From contig CM021312.1 of the NCBI GenBank assembly GCA_010645155.1, positions 5,891,699 through 5,955,698 of the forward strand: DNA of 64,000 nt, given 5' to 3'. Position numbers and translations under genes: made by a program. A model generated the notes under the pieces. That model made no database searches. It saw only the letters and a list, made by a program, of their open reading frames with translations, and was not told the DNA's origin. Shown one piece after another: positions 1 to 11,200 of the stretch; position 1 is the first letter of the stretch, and each line of letters opens with the position of its first letter. This DNA comes from Tigriopus japonicus. Lineage: Eukaryota; Arthropoda; Copepoda; Harpacticoida; Harpacticidae.

Positions 1-106
1 GAATGCAGGTCTGTTTCATAACCATTGCTCTAAAACATTTCAAAAATAGTCCGGGCAAATGGCAGATTCAAATCAAATGAAATAATCATTTTTTACCTTG
101 TTTCAG

Positions 107-3100
107 GCATGTGTGGAGGAACGGGAGATTCACTCATGGTTGGAAGTCCTTTATCAGGCTCGCCTTTTGCATTTCCATCCACAGTTTGTGGGACTCTCAG
201 TGGTCAACACAGTAAGATTTCATTGATCCTATAATTTGTTCATCAAGTTAAGCTTATCTACACTTGCCTTCTAGTGTATATAGAAAGTTCCAGGATGGGA
301 GGCGTGGCGGGAACCTTAACCATTCAAATCGGAACTGATCCAGGGGCTCGACGCTTCAAAATCAAAGTCACTTATATAGATTGTCAAAGTAGATTAAGGT
401 AATTTATTATATTCTAATATAATTGCATAAGAATCCTTTACTATTGTGTTGTGATGGGTTCGGCCAGGGTGGCCAGATTACTTTGTGGGCAACGATGCGA
501 GCTGAAGTGAAATCAATGCAATAAAAATACTATTTTGGAAATGAAAAATGAGTGTCTGCAATAGATATTATATGTCAATTCATATAAATTTGAAGTTATC
601 TCTTCAACTTAATTTTGTTGAGATTGATACAAGATTTTTTTGTATTTTTTAAGTCAAACTAGAGGAAAATTTGATAAAAACTTGTGGGAAGTGGAAAACA
701 AAAATCACAAGTCTTGTGACTGTCAGTTATTTTCACGGATTGTGTAAAAAGTGACTAAAAAAACAATCTTAAGAGTGTTCAAGACGCACCATGATTTTTA
801 GGGCAATACAATATGTCTTTCCTTTAAATATATTAGGATTAATCTGAAACTATTGCCTGACACTGAAGTATTGTGATATCAAGAATCTGTAATTTCATAA
901 TTAGGTAATTAATCTTCATCACAATGTTATCAATGCACCAATTGTAATCCACCAATAGTAAACGAGTAATTCTTTGAACCACATATTTTTGGATGTATGT
1001 GATAGACTTGTATTGCTATAAATATTATCATTAATTCCTGTGTATTTGCTAATGGATGCAATGTTAAAAGAAAGAAAATTTTGAATTTATTTTGTTTTCT
1101 CAAAAGCCAATCTATATACTCTCTAAAGGCAAGAGATGGTATTGGCCCCTTCTCTATTTGCAGGTAGTGCAGAAATGTGTCTTAGAACATATTTTTTTTA
1201 ATTCTACAAAAATGCCTAAATGCTAAACATAAATTGTTAATGCTAAAGCCGTTCAAAAAGTGCTAGAAAAATGCTAAAAAGAGAGTGATGCTAATAAAAA
1301 TACTGCGATGCATTTGCCCTCAAAAAATGCTGGTTGGCCACCCTGGCTTCGGCTTGACTAGAATCCATCTCCGGAACCGGATTCTGAACAAATTGAACAA
1401 GTCCAATCAGATCTGTATCAAAATTAGTTGTTCACTTACCCAGTAGTCGAAAGAAATACTTTGAGTTCGAAAGCATTGGGAAACTATGCAAGTAGAAATA
1501 AATGTTGGGAACACTGAAAAATATTCGGTTTTGGCAGAGCTTAAAAATGCATTCCAAAAAAAAACAATTCATTGACAAATACCAATATATATTAATCCGA
1601 TCCAACAAATCAACAAGCAAAGTGTTCGACCAGGATTGGGAGCAAAAAAAACGACTCACTTTTTTCGATTTCACAACAACATATGTGTAGTTCTTTCCAA
1701 AGCCATGAAAAAGCATGCATCATTTCTTTAATTTCAATTAGTTTAAAAAATCATGTGTCTTTTCAGGGCTCCCTCAGGTTGTGCTCAATTTTTTACTGGA
1801 GTTACAGGCACTATTACAAGTTACAATTTTCAAGGCAACCAACTCCTCCGAAACCAAGATTATACCAATTGCATCCGCCAAGAAGAGGGTAAGAGTAAAT
1901 GACACTGTTAGGGTGGAAACAGATCGGCCATGATGCAGCTCTGGATGCCATTACATTGGTTCTGAAGCCGGGTCGTGGTAAATTGGATAAAAAAGGATCT
2001 GATCTAGAGTCTGAACCGACTTTTGAAGAAAGCCCAAAGGTGGTCCGTAGAGTCCAACTTTCTCATTATTTGTTGTTTCAGTACTCAAGCTAACTTTCAA
2101 GTTCAACAAACACGATTTATGTGGTGAGACCATCCCTGATTATGGACTCAGGAACTTATGAACTCACTGGAACTACAATTTTAAACTCTGAAGGTCTTAT
2201 TGCAGCACTGCCAACTTGATATCCATAAATATAACTACTAGACCGATGGAACTCGAACTCGATTTAGTTCGAGAGTTGCCAAATTGGTTTTAGTTTAGGT
2301 CTTTTTAAAATTTCAATTCAGCCTCCCTTTTTGATCAAAAATAAACTTCGACTCAAAAATGGCAGCACTCCCAACTCGAAACCTATCACTAGATATCAGA
2401 CTAGAATGGCTAGCTTAGCTGGCTGGGCAAGATTCTAAACCTCCGACCTTAAACTTTCCTAAAACCTTAAAAAATACGGTCGAAAAAGTAGATAAAATAC
2501 ACCGAACGAGTTCCAGTGACTAGCGATCTAATCTGTTCCTTGGTTTGTGATGAATTTATTATCTTGATTTAGCTATCGTATTTTTTCCAACTTCACATTT
2601 TTGAAGATGGGCTATGATAAGCGAAGAACAACAATAGCAATTTGTAAGTGGTGATATAAAAAAACATCACAAACCGACGCAAAAAAGTCTAGTCGATGTT
2701 AAACATTGCTTCATTGTCGGCATTTCTGCACAATATCATCAACTAAAGAACACTTTCTCGCCTAAAAACATCCTCATTTGTAATGCTTTAACGTGTTGAA
2801 ATCGTACAATTCCGTTTTAGGTTTCTGCCAATTTGTGCTGTCTGAGACACCAGGCGTTGCAAACGCCTTTTCGTTGTCAGATAACGGAAGTGGAAAATCT
2901 CAAGTAAACGAATGACATTTCAACTCTGTTGTCGAATACTATCAATGACATCTCTTTTTCTACTTTAGGCACAAAACTGCAAAGATCAAAACTTTGTTGG
3001 TGTCTTAAGCATGGCTATAGACACGAACCTAGCAGGTGTGCCAATAGGTGTTACCGATTATCGATGTGGACTTGTCTTTAATAGTCAAACACAGCAAACT

Positions 3101-3305
3101 GTGCCCGGATCACTTTTGTGTAAGGACAAACTTCTGTTCTGATCATGACTAAGAAAAGAACACTTTTTGTTCACTTTTTATTTCAGCTACCAGGACCACT
3201 CCATTTCAAGTCGTAGTTCATACGTTGAAGGCTGACCTTGCCAAATTTGCCAAGTTTTCGACACTGAAAGGATTTTCTTTAGACTACAACCAGATTCCTT
3301 GCTAA
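107..3305 (+). CDS. Arthropod CUB-domain secreted protein (5' partial)
   Basis: Six exons are supported: 107-211, 275-398, 1767-1888, 2821-2903, 2969-3119 and 3187-3305. Each has AG/GT borders and the phases agree throughout. The first coding exon or exons lie outside the window, so the 233 visible residues are partial. The sequence shows Cys-rich blocks typical of arthropod CUB proteins: an early VCGTLSGQH segment, then GTLTIQIG, YNFQGN, the NQDYTNCIRQEEG signature and a late DYRCGLVFN. In the known family these are secreted proteins of unknown function, with CUB domains as beta-sandwich binding modules. The stop is TAA at 3303-3305 and a poly(A) signal AATAAA sits at 3401-3406. The 1.4-kb intron at 399-1766 holds a hAT-like element. 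The family call is firm, but the biological role is not known. Confidence 0.85.
465..1345. mobile_element. Non-autonomous hAT-like element
   Basis: The ends are inverted repeats starting CAGGGTGGCCA (left) and, on the opposite strand, CAGGGTGGCCA again (right). The element is flanked by 8-bp direct repeats differing at one base: GGTTCGGC at 457-464 and GCTTCGGC at 1346-1353. A CAGGG terminus with an 8-bp target duplication is characteristic of hAT transposons. There is no transposase ORF in its 881 bp. Near the right end are repeated ATGCTAAA-type motifs, possibly subterminal repeats. It lies in an intron of the CUB gene. Confidence 0.7.
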
Positions 3306-3540
3306 CTTTCAATGATTCAATTAGCTTGATGTTCACCATATTGTTTGAATTTAATGCATTCTTCTAGATGTCCATATTGTTTTCATTTCTTGTAAGTTTT
3401 AATAAAGATGGTTTGTTTTTATTTCCCAACGATTAGATGCCTTTGATGGCACCAAAAAGGCCAAATCATGGGGGGCTTGAGTTTTTTAGACTTGCTGCTA
3501 AATGTGGCAATAGGTGCATACCAATTTCTTTTTTTCACTA

Positions 3541-3740
3541 GTGATGGACTGGAGAGGCTCTTAACCGAAACCAAAAGTTTCGGCTGAAAGAGGGCTTAAC
3601 CGAAACCGAAACCTTGTATTCGATGTTGGGTAATCGCAAATTTAAGAAATCAGAAAACTCAAGTTTCATTGAGTTGTTTTGGACCAAATGAAGTTTGAAT
3701 TTTGTTGTCAAACTCTGTTCTTTATGGTGCATATCTGCTT
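3541..3740. repeat. Dispersed repeat, related to 58240-58555
   Basis: This stretch carries CCGAAACC-type motifs and a segment TCAAACTCTGTTCTTTATGG. It aligns in the same orientation with 58240-58555, for example GACCAAA...TCAAACTC.TTCTTT...TCTGCTTTC. It abuts a different repeat at 3741. The copy is too decayed to identify the parent element. Confidence 0.5.
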
Positions 3741-4183
3741 TCCACGGTGTTCCGAATGGCTTTTTAGGTTTGAATCAAAATATCCAAAGACATCATGGCA
3801 CTTTTTGGATCCACAATTTAATGGGGAGCAACTTTACTTTTATTGTATTATATAAGTTTAGGTCCAGGGAAAAAGCTATATACCTAAAAACCTATTAATT
3901 ATGACAATTTTTTAATAAACTATTAAACCCATATTTAGAGACCATTTAGCTACCTTATGAATTCAAATTGAATAAAGACTCATTCATCAACAGCTGAACT
4001 ATTTGACTTTGCATGGCCCATTTTTGACCCCAAAAGGCCGAAAAAAGCTTTAGTTATATGAATAAACAAATTCCAAAAGATTTCATATAGCTTTTCAATA
4101 TCGCAAAAATGAATGATTTTTTTTTAGTTTTGGAGCCTATGTCAAAATAGCTCAAAATAATAAAAATATCACTAAAAAGGCAC
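3741..4183 (-). mobile_element. LINE 3'-end fragment (copy 1)
   Basis: This segment is strongly similar, in the same orientation, to 60351-60797. Shared blocks include TCCACGGTGTTCCGAATGGC at the left and ATAGCTCAAAATAA near the right. In the 60.8-kb copy the right end abuts the stop codon of a minus-strand reverse-transcriptase C-terminus. This block is therefore inferred to be a LINE 3' UTR on the minus strand, truncated at its 5' side here near 4183. About 3306-3540 and 4184-4589 show nothing recognisable. Confidence 0.6.
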
Positions 4184-4589
4184 TTAAAATACATTTTGCG
4201 TTAAAAAATCTTTTGCAGTATCAAAGACACTCAAAGTAGGATAATACTTAGAAGTTTTGAAAAATCGGTTAATATTTCAAGTTTCTATTTTAGTCCATTT
4301 TAAAAATGGTCCTTCTAGAAATCGTAAATTTGAATATGAATCTGTGTTAAAAATATATATTTGTAATTTTGGCAGAACACCCACCATAGCGTACTCTAAA
4401 TAGTTATGAAATATGCTTTCCAAAAATCTTCTTTAAGTACATTTTAAGTGATATTGTATATTATTCTGGGCTATTTTGACATAAGCTCTAAAACTAAAAA
4501 AAATTAATACTTTTTTAAAATAATTGTAATTTATTACATTTGAGAAGTAATTGACACAGGTCTTGGCTCCAGCTCCTCAGATGTGTAGG

Positions 4590-4965
4590 GATTTTGTATA
4601 GAGGTTGTGAAGAATTGTTTGTTGTCCCCCTCTATTCCCGCCCCACCAGCCTGTTGCGTAGACATCGCTGAAGGCCAGCCAGCATTGTCCATGCACTCGG
4701 GAAGAAACAAAACTCAACAACATTTTAACTATTTCGCAATATGTGTGATATTGTACTGATAAATAAGTATCATAATTGTTTACCGATATCAAAAAGGACA
4801 TTAGTTGGTGACATTGTTGGCAAATTTACTTGAAATATTAGGTAATTTGTCTCTTCCTATGTGTCTGGACAGTGCTGGCTGGCCACAACGTGTCTACGCG
4901 GCAGGTCTTGGCAGCGTCCATAGCGAAAGACAACAATCAATTCTTCACAACCTCTATTGGAAGTT
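4590..4965. repeat. Large imperfect inverted repeat
   Basis: The arm at about 4595-4700 and the arm at about 4855-4963 are imperfect reverse complements. Shared motifs, read on one strand, include GACAAC..AATTCTTCACAACCTCTA and TGGACARTGCTGGCTGGCC followed by GTCTACGC. The spacer is about 150 bp. It could be a fold-back MITE or a hairpin-forming locus. No ORF in it looks coding. 4966-5312 is otherwise featureless apart from an AATAAA on the minus strand at 5190-5185, serving the next gene. Confidence 0.55.
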
Positions 4966-5312
4966 GACAAAGTAACCGCTGGCAGTGCTCCACAAGCGCA
5001 CTTTATGGTATTGTTGATTTGGTATTTTGGTTCTTGGACTTTGTGTATAATACAGTCATGTCTTCATTAGTGGAGAATTCTATGTATCTATGTATTACAA
5101 CGACTATTAGAAAGGTAATGTCAAAAAAAAAAAACTTTATTCAAGAAAGAAAAGGCTCTCTTTTAGGAAAACCGACATTATTGATTTATTTGACTTTGAA
5201 TAACTACAATCCTCAGTGATTGAGCATGTAGAAAAATGGGAATGGTCACGTTCATTAAACATTAATGATATACAAACACTTGAACTAGAAAGTTTTGGAG
5301 ACAAGTCATTGG

Positions 5313-8300
5313 TCAAGTTGCTTGGGCCCGAGCTTCTCGATCTTTTTGCCTGATAATGGCAATCTTTTGATTGTTTACAAACATAATTTTTGTTTCCAAG
5401 TTTTTGGGATCTTCAAAAACCGGAAAATTAACCTCTCCCGTAGACACATCTACCGATTCATCATCGCCACCTTCTTTGGTTGTGTCTTTCCGATTTTTAC
5501 GCGGTTGTTCCATTTCGAGATCTTCTTTCAAAGGCTCTTCTCGACTGAGAACACTGATGGCTTCGTAATTAAAAAGCAATTCTTTGGTGGGACTCGTTGT
5601 GGTTACTTGGTCAACCTCGTCGTCTTTGCTTGGTGAGAAATCCTCAACGGGCTCATCTTCTTCCAGGGTCTCTTTGTCTTCGAACTGTTCCATGATTGTC
5701 ACCAGATCACTGGCTTCTGTGAATAAGACTTTGTCTACGTAGAAGATTGTCCCCAAATTGTAGACGAATTGGCCCTTGCCAATGCTGTGAATTTCTTGCC
5801 TTCCATCGCTAAATGTGATATTTTCTGAAAAAGAGGCTTTATTTGCAATTATTATTCAAAAACATTGATATGAGAATTGCTGAATAGTTAAGAGAAAATT
5901 TGAAAGTATTTTCTTTCATGGGCTCGGAGAGCATCAAATTAAAAGTGATCCAGAACTACGTATCTCATTTTTTCATGTGTAGGGGTCCAGGTTTTGTTCG
6001 TGTCAAACTTTATCTGATTTTAGATTTTCAGTCTCGTTTTTTTTGCTCGGATCACAAACCGGCACCCTTACCTAAATATATTCTAGTAATAAGACTGAGG
6101 AGAACTTACCTCCTGACTTTTCAATGACCGTTATTGATTTCCCTGATGCCGTTGTTAGAACATGACCGACTTCAATGTCCTTTGGAAATGTTCTTGTAGG
6201 CACCAAGTGGCTTTTTAAAGTTTCCAAGCGGAAGTCATTATCTAATTTGAAGGGATCTGGAGCCGTAGCATCCTTAACAAAGAGACGCCAAAAGGCATCG
6301 TCTCTCGGGACGAAAAAGGTGTAACCATCCTCAAGTTTGGTCGTAGCTGAAACGAAGTTCATTGTTTATATTAAAAAAATCTGCATTGAAAACGCCGGAG
6401 TGAAATTGTGCAACAAAAAAGTCGCTTCATTTTTCATTTGAATTTTAAAAATTCCTAAGTAAAAAACGTTGAGGAAATCGAGGATTAGGATCTTGTAGAG
6501 TTAATATATGTCTAATTAAGCAATCTATTCCTGATTGCAATCCAAGTCAGAAGAAAAACTGTTGTTAGTGAATAGCAAATATTTGTTTTAAAAGGCTTAA
6601 ATATTTTCTCAAGTTGCTTTTAAATTTTAAACTTATGCTTCTTACCCCTTGTAATTGAACATTGATAACTTGTTAAACATCATCATTTGAGGGTTTCCTC
6701 AAAAAGAGCAAGCAAAGGACATATGCCTGATTGGAGTTGTTTAACATTTTGACATTATTCTTTTCTATTAATTGAATAATGTAGAAGTACAAATGAAAAA
6801 AGTTAACATCATATAATGCTTTGTTATTGCCTCTTCTTACCTATTCCTGGTGCAAAATCTCCAAACTTAGGAGTGCTGTTCATGTATTCCGTCATGTATG
6901 TGTATTCTTCGCTTCCTTCGATGAAATTATACACATGGGACAAGAATTGCGAATCACTCCAAGGTTCAATGATTAGAGGTCCGGATTCCAAGTAACCGTG
7001 ATCTTGTTCAAGTTCCTTGACCAACTCATTATCCACAAAAAGTAATTCGTTGATGAAAAGCAATGCCCCATGTGGAACTGGAGTTCCACCTTCAACCAGC
7101 TCAATATCATTCACCCTGAGTTTATCGTCCACTCTCGTAAACGTGATGTCTTTCCCGCCAACAGTCTTGAATTGCGCGCCATTTTCAACAGTGTTCTGAT
7201 CAACACTCCCAATGATGAAGTGATTCAAGAGCGTGTCGTGAATGAATTTGTCCACCTTAAATGGGTTAAACCCCCAATCAATTGGAGTCCAAGCACGGAA
7301 GGCCTCGTCAAAGGGAATAATGGCGGTATAATTTGTATCTGCAAAGGAATGCGAATGTAATTGTGCTGTTGCATAAAAACGCCAAGCAATTGCTCACCAT
7401 CTTTGATATCTTGAGAGATCATATCGTTTTGGATGTGTTCCAAGAAGTCGTTGGAACCAAATCGAAGAACGCTTAAAACGTCCACAATATCTTGGAGGAA
7501 TGCGGGCAATTTTGCCTCTCCATCCTCGTTTATGGTACGTACTTCGGGAGCTTCAATGATTTCGGACTTTCTGACGACTTTGTTCTTCTCAACGTCGCCG
7601 TCAAGCGTGGCTGGGTCCACATACTCTTCCACGCAGACCACAATGCTCTTGAATAATGGACCATTGTCCCCGACGAGATGGCATTTCTCATGCTTTACCC
7701 AATGATCCGGCGGAATGAATGGTGTGGTGGTGGTTGTTGGAGTGCTCGTAGTTGTAGTTGTAACAGACGTAGTCGTTGTTGCAGTTGTTGTTGTGGTTGT
7801 TACGGAGGTTGTGGGCGTTTTAGTGGTTGTTTTTGCTTTTGGCTTGCCATTCTCAATATCCTGGGAGATCTCGTTATTTAAGACCTCCTCAGCAGAATTC
7901 TTTTTTACTAGTTTATCCTTAATATCTTTTGTAAAAAGATAGTCATCCACTGCAAAAATGACCCCATTCTTCACTTTGGTCCAACCAATGATCTTGGCCT
8001 CATTCACCCACAATTCACCTGCAAAAATAATGGTTTCGATTGCCATTCTATATTTGACAGTTACATAGATTTGGAATTTCTAAACCACAAATTGTTTGTT
8101 GAAAGAGAGATCGACTTCCTTCTTTTTTGTGCTGACGATTTAATCGATTTCTCGTGCAGAATCTTCCATGTTCATTTAGCTTGGAAGCAAAGTTTATCAA
8201 TGTGTTTTTGGCACTCACCATTTTTATCTATCTTGAACTTCAGAGGTAATCCTCCTACAGTCAATTTGTCCACATTCTTGATCAAACTCTCGGGTTTGAC

Positions 8301-8814
8301 CTCTTCACCCAGAACGATATGATTGGCAATAACTTCCTCTGCTAAGGCCTCGTTTTTTAACAACGTCTCAGGAGTGGTCTTGGACGAATTTATGGGTGCC
8401 AAAATGGTAAAAGGCTCATCTGAGAAGGAAAAAATTATTCCATGTTATTCCCCCTATAGTATACGCTCCTGAAAGTGTCAAGTCACCTGAAATATTGACA
8501 TCATTGTTAAGGAACACGAACCACATGGAGAAGAACAGGTCCACTCCTAGTTGATCATAAACGCTGGGCTCAATATCCATGGTATTGGGTAATGTCAGAC
8601 TGCCCTCGACATTGTGCCGATGCTCCATGGGTAATTCCCAAACGGGTAGTTTTTCTGAATCCGGAATCACGGGCAACTCCTTGGCCGGACCTTCAATGGC
8701 CTCTTTCATGTTGTCGTCATCTTCTTGTTCAATTTCCATGACTTCCTCCGGATTGGGTCTGGCAAGCACGGATAGTCCGAACAACAAAAGCACAAATATC
8801 GTCCACGCTCTCAT
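5313..8814 (-). CDS. Secreted three-FAS1-domain protein with Thr-rich linker
   Basis: Six minus-strand exons join in phase: 8814-8487, 8419-8219, 8018-7398, 7338-6841, 6346-6110 and 5824-5313. They encode 798 residues. The ATG at 8814 begins a clear signal peptide (MRAWTIFVLLLFGLSVLA). FAS1 domain 1 spans roughly residues 70-210 (DEPFTILAPINSS, IVANHIVLG-like block, VIFAVDDYLF). Residues 240-276 are almost pure Thr, a likely O-glycosylated mucin spacer. FAS1 domain 2 runs through exons 3 and 4 (YTAIIPFDEAF, LLNHFIIG, LLFINELLFV). Domain 3 runs through exons 4 to 6 (YTFFVPRDDAFWRLF, LETLKSHLVP, TIFYVDKVLF). The C-terminus is acidic with no obvious membrane segment or GPI signal. FAS1 proteins (periostin, TGFBI, Midline fasciclin) are extracellular adhesion or matrix proteins, and this one is probably matrix or cuticle associated. 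Orthology to a named gene is not claimed. Confidence 0.88.
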
Positions 8815-10273
8815 GTTGATTTGGGTGTTTCACGATTCTGTGTCACACTTCCTGTGCTCAATCAAAATAGTTTCTCTTTTACGGCAGGAGATCTTTACCT
8901 TACTCACTCTTGTCTTCAACTGAGGACGGCCCTTCACTCAAGTCTATTGAACACACACGATCCTGGAGTGTGTACTACGACTACTTCATGCTCTAGCCAC
9001 TCACTTCATGGTGGTTTTGAGAGGAGCTCGTTTCCACATCGAACGAGGTTAGTCCATTGGAGAGAGATCTGAAGGATGAGAACAATCACCAGGGCCTATT
9101 TTTTGTTTGATTCCGGCGCTTGTCGTAACTCTTTCTCAACGTCTCTAAGATGATTGCGAAAATTTGTGTCACTCCGCATGAACGTTGCACGAACGGACAT
9201 GGCGAGAATGGTTCACATAATCAACCATCCATTATCTTGATCTCTGTCTAATGACATGTGCCATAAGACGGCAGGACAAAGGTTCAAGTCAATGTCGTTC
9301 ATTGACTCGTGATTCCGCTCGCGAATCTTCACATGTCTTTTTATGCTCTTCAACCGGCCGGTGTGCTATTCAGTACATGCGGAAAATTGCATGGTAACTT
9401 GTCCCTGTTGTTGATTACCATGCCTTTCTGACCATGTGAATGCACTGTATACACATGTACATTGAGAACCAGTGTTAAAATCAAGTCAAATATTGAAACA
9501 AATAGCAAAGACCTTCGGGAGTGTGAGTTCATGTATTATTCATGGAACTGACTTGTGATGGATGATCTTTGATGGTTCAGTCGAGCACATATATAATTGA
9601 CCATTACCAGGAAAAGCTATCCTTGAAAGTTCTGTCTGAACCTCGAACAGTAGGCCAGAAGCCTGCTCATAATGGTAATGATGGGAAGATTGGTTCAGTT
9701 GGTATAAACGTGTGGATTTCACGGTCATCCAGTTGAACAAACCTGACCAATTCTCGAATTTTCTACTCGTGGCAAAACTCTAATAAGGGTACGAAACCTC
9801 TGTCGGTTTGACTTATACTGACTGATGTCATGCTCAGTTTGCCGCCGAAAATGCATTTCATGTTTCCTCGTGAACAATCTGCTCGAATAAGATTCAACAA
9901 AAAGTGCATAAAATAGGAAGCATTGAACGTGGATGATTCGGCAGTTGAGGCCATCGGTTGAAAGAAATCCTGAAACGTATCATTTTCCTATTTTGAGAGC
10001 AAATAAACTTATTACGTATTTCAACACCCAAAATCTTTGTTTTTTTTTCTCTTTTCCGGATTTGTAACCAACGTAATGAATGAAATTCCATCCACGAATG
10101 AGGTTTTTAATGAAATCTTGTCAAGAATAGTGTTAAGAAAACTATCTAGAAGTGTTTCGAAACTTGACAACGGGCCGTGTAACGTACGTATGTGTGTATG
10201 TAACGTTACGTATACCGTACATTGGTCTTATTGATGTTAGTAAAAGTGTGTATAAAGTGGGAGCACGTAGCGC
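8815..10273. other. Intergenic, upstream of the FAS1 gene
   Basis: This is the 5' side of the minus-strand FAS1 gene, so its promoter should lie in the first few hundred bases. No convincing core promoter motif, coding exon or repeat was recognised. The short ORFs here lack splice context and family resemblance. Confidence 0.4.
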
Positions 10274-10683
10274 GGTAAATAGGTCACATGGTAAAAAGGT
10301 CACCGTAACATGGTCACGGTAAAACGGTCAAAAAAGGAAAAGGCCACGGTTTAAAGGTAACCGACCCCCGCACCGCCAGAGGGAGCCAAGGGGATGACCC
10401 CAAGAGCTCTGGTATGTTCTATGGTTGAATATTGTTCAATAGGACCCAAGATTAACTGAGTGGAGCACTTTTATGTTAAGGTCTCATAAGCCATAAATTA
10501 TACTATCATATGCCCATGGGCTTCTAAGATATTCCGAGTGGGACATCCAAATACTTAGGGAAAAGGTATCTTTTTACCGTGACCTTTTTTCTGTGTTCGT
10601 TTTACCTTGTGACCGTTTTAACATGTGACCTTCTTAACGTGACCTTTTTTCCTTGTGACCGTTTCGTTTGTGACCCTTTTACC
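10274..10683. mobile_element. Fold-back element with GGTCAC repeat arms
   Basis: The left arm (10274-10350) contains serial copies of a 13-14 bp unit close to GGTCACNNGTAAAA. The right arm (10573-10683) contains the same unit on the opposite strand at least five times. The outer ends pair: GGTAAATAGGTCAC at the left and, reverse-complemented, GGTAAAAGGGTCAC at the right. The centre (10355-10560) is unique. This layout matches fold-back DNA elements. A related arm occurs at 61078-61130. Confidence 0.6.
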
Positions 10684-10984
10684 TACAATCCTCAAAATAG
10701 GGCAGGGAAAACTAAATTTCAGACAACCAAGAGATTCAAAACATATATTGTTTGAAAAATACTTTCATCAAGAACTTTTGTTTTTATACAATTTCTCTAA
10801 GGGGCCCCTATTTTCAACGGGGCCGCCCTTGAATTCAATGGACAAGTGTAGTCGAACGAATTCAGCTGGAGATTTGGGGCCAAACTGGCCAGGGATGCCT
10901 AAGAATTGAGACCAATAGAGATATTGTCTCTCAGGGACAAATTGAAAAGAAAAACAAATGAAGGGCCACCTGTCCGTTGAGAAA

Positions 10985-11200
10985 AGCGCTCACCCCTCTA
11001 TATGCTTCAAATTACTCTCACCTCCATAAAGTTCATTTAATTACTTTCAAAACGAGCACATGTGCTAGATGTTACTAATGCGATAACTACTGCTTTCATT
11101 AGATTTTTCTCTGGGTGGCCAAGAATTCAAAATACGGCTTTAGCCGATAACAGATGCATCCAGCTTTTCCGTGATCCTTGTTTTAGGGCTTTTAAGGGCA
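10985..11200. repeat. Dispersed repeat P, copy 1
   Basis: Aligns in the same orientation with 36995-37205. Shared words include TATGCTTCAAATTACTCT, AAAGTTCA, ATTAGATTTT followed by CTCTG, AGAATTC, and GTGATCCTTG. The copies are diverged. No coding content was recognised. Confidence 0.5.

Noticed and set aside
1..8. GAATGCAG followed by GTCTGT as the end of an earlier CUB exon
   Set aside because: Only eight bases are visible, so neither frame nor homology can be judged.
1899..2093. ORF in the CUB gene intron
   Set aside because: It lies between two well-supported CUB exons and has no CUB resemblance or suitable splice sites.
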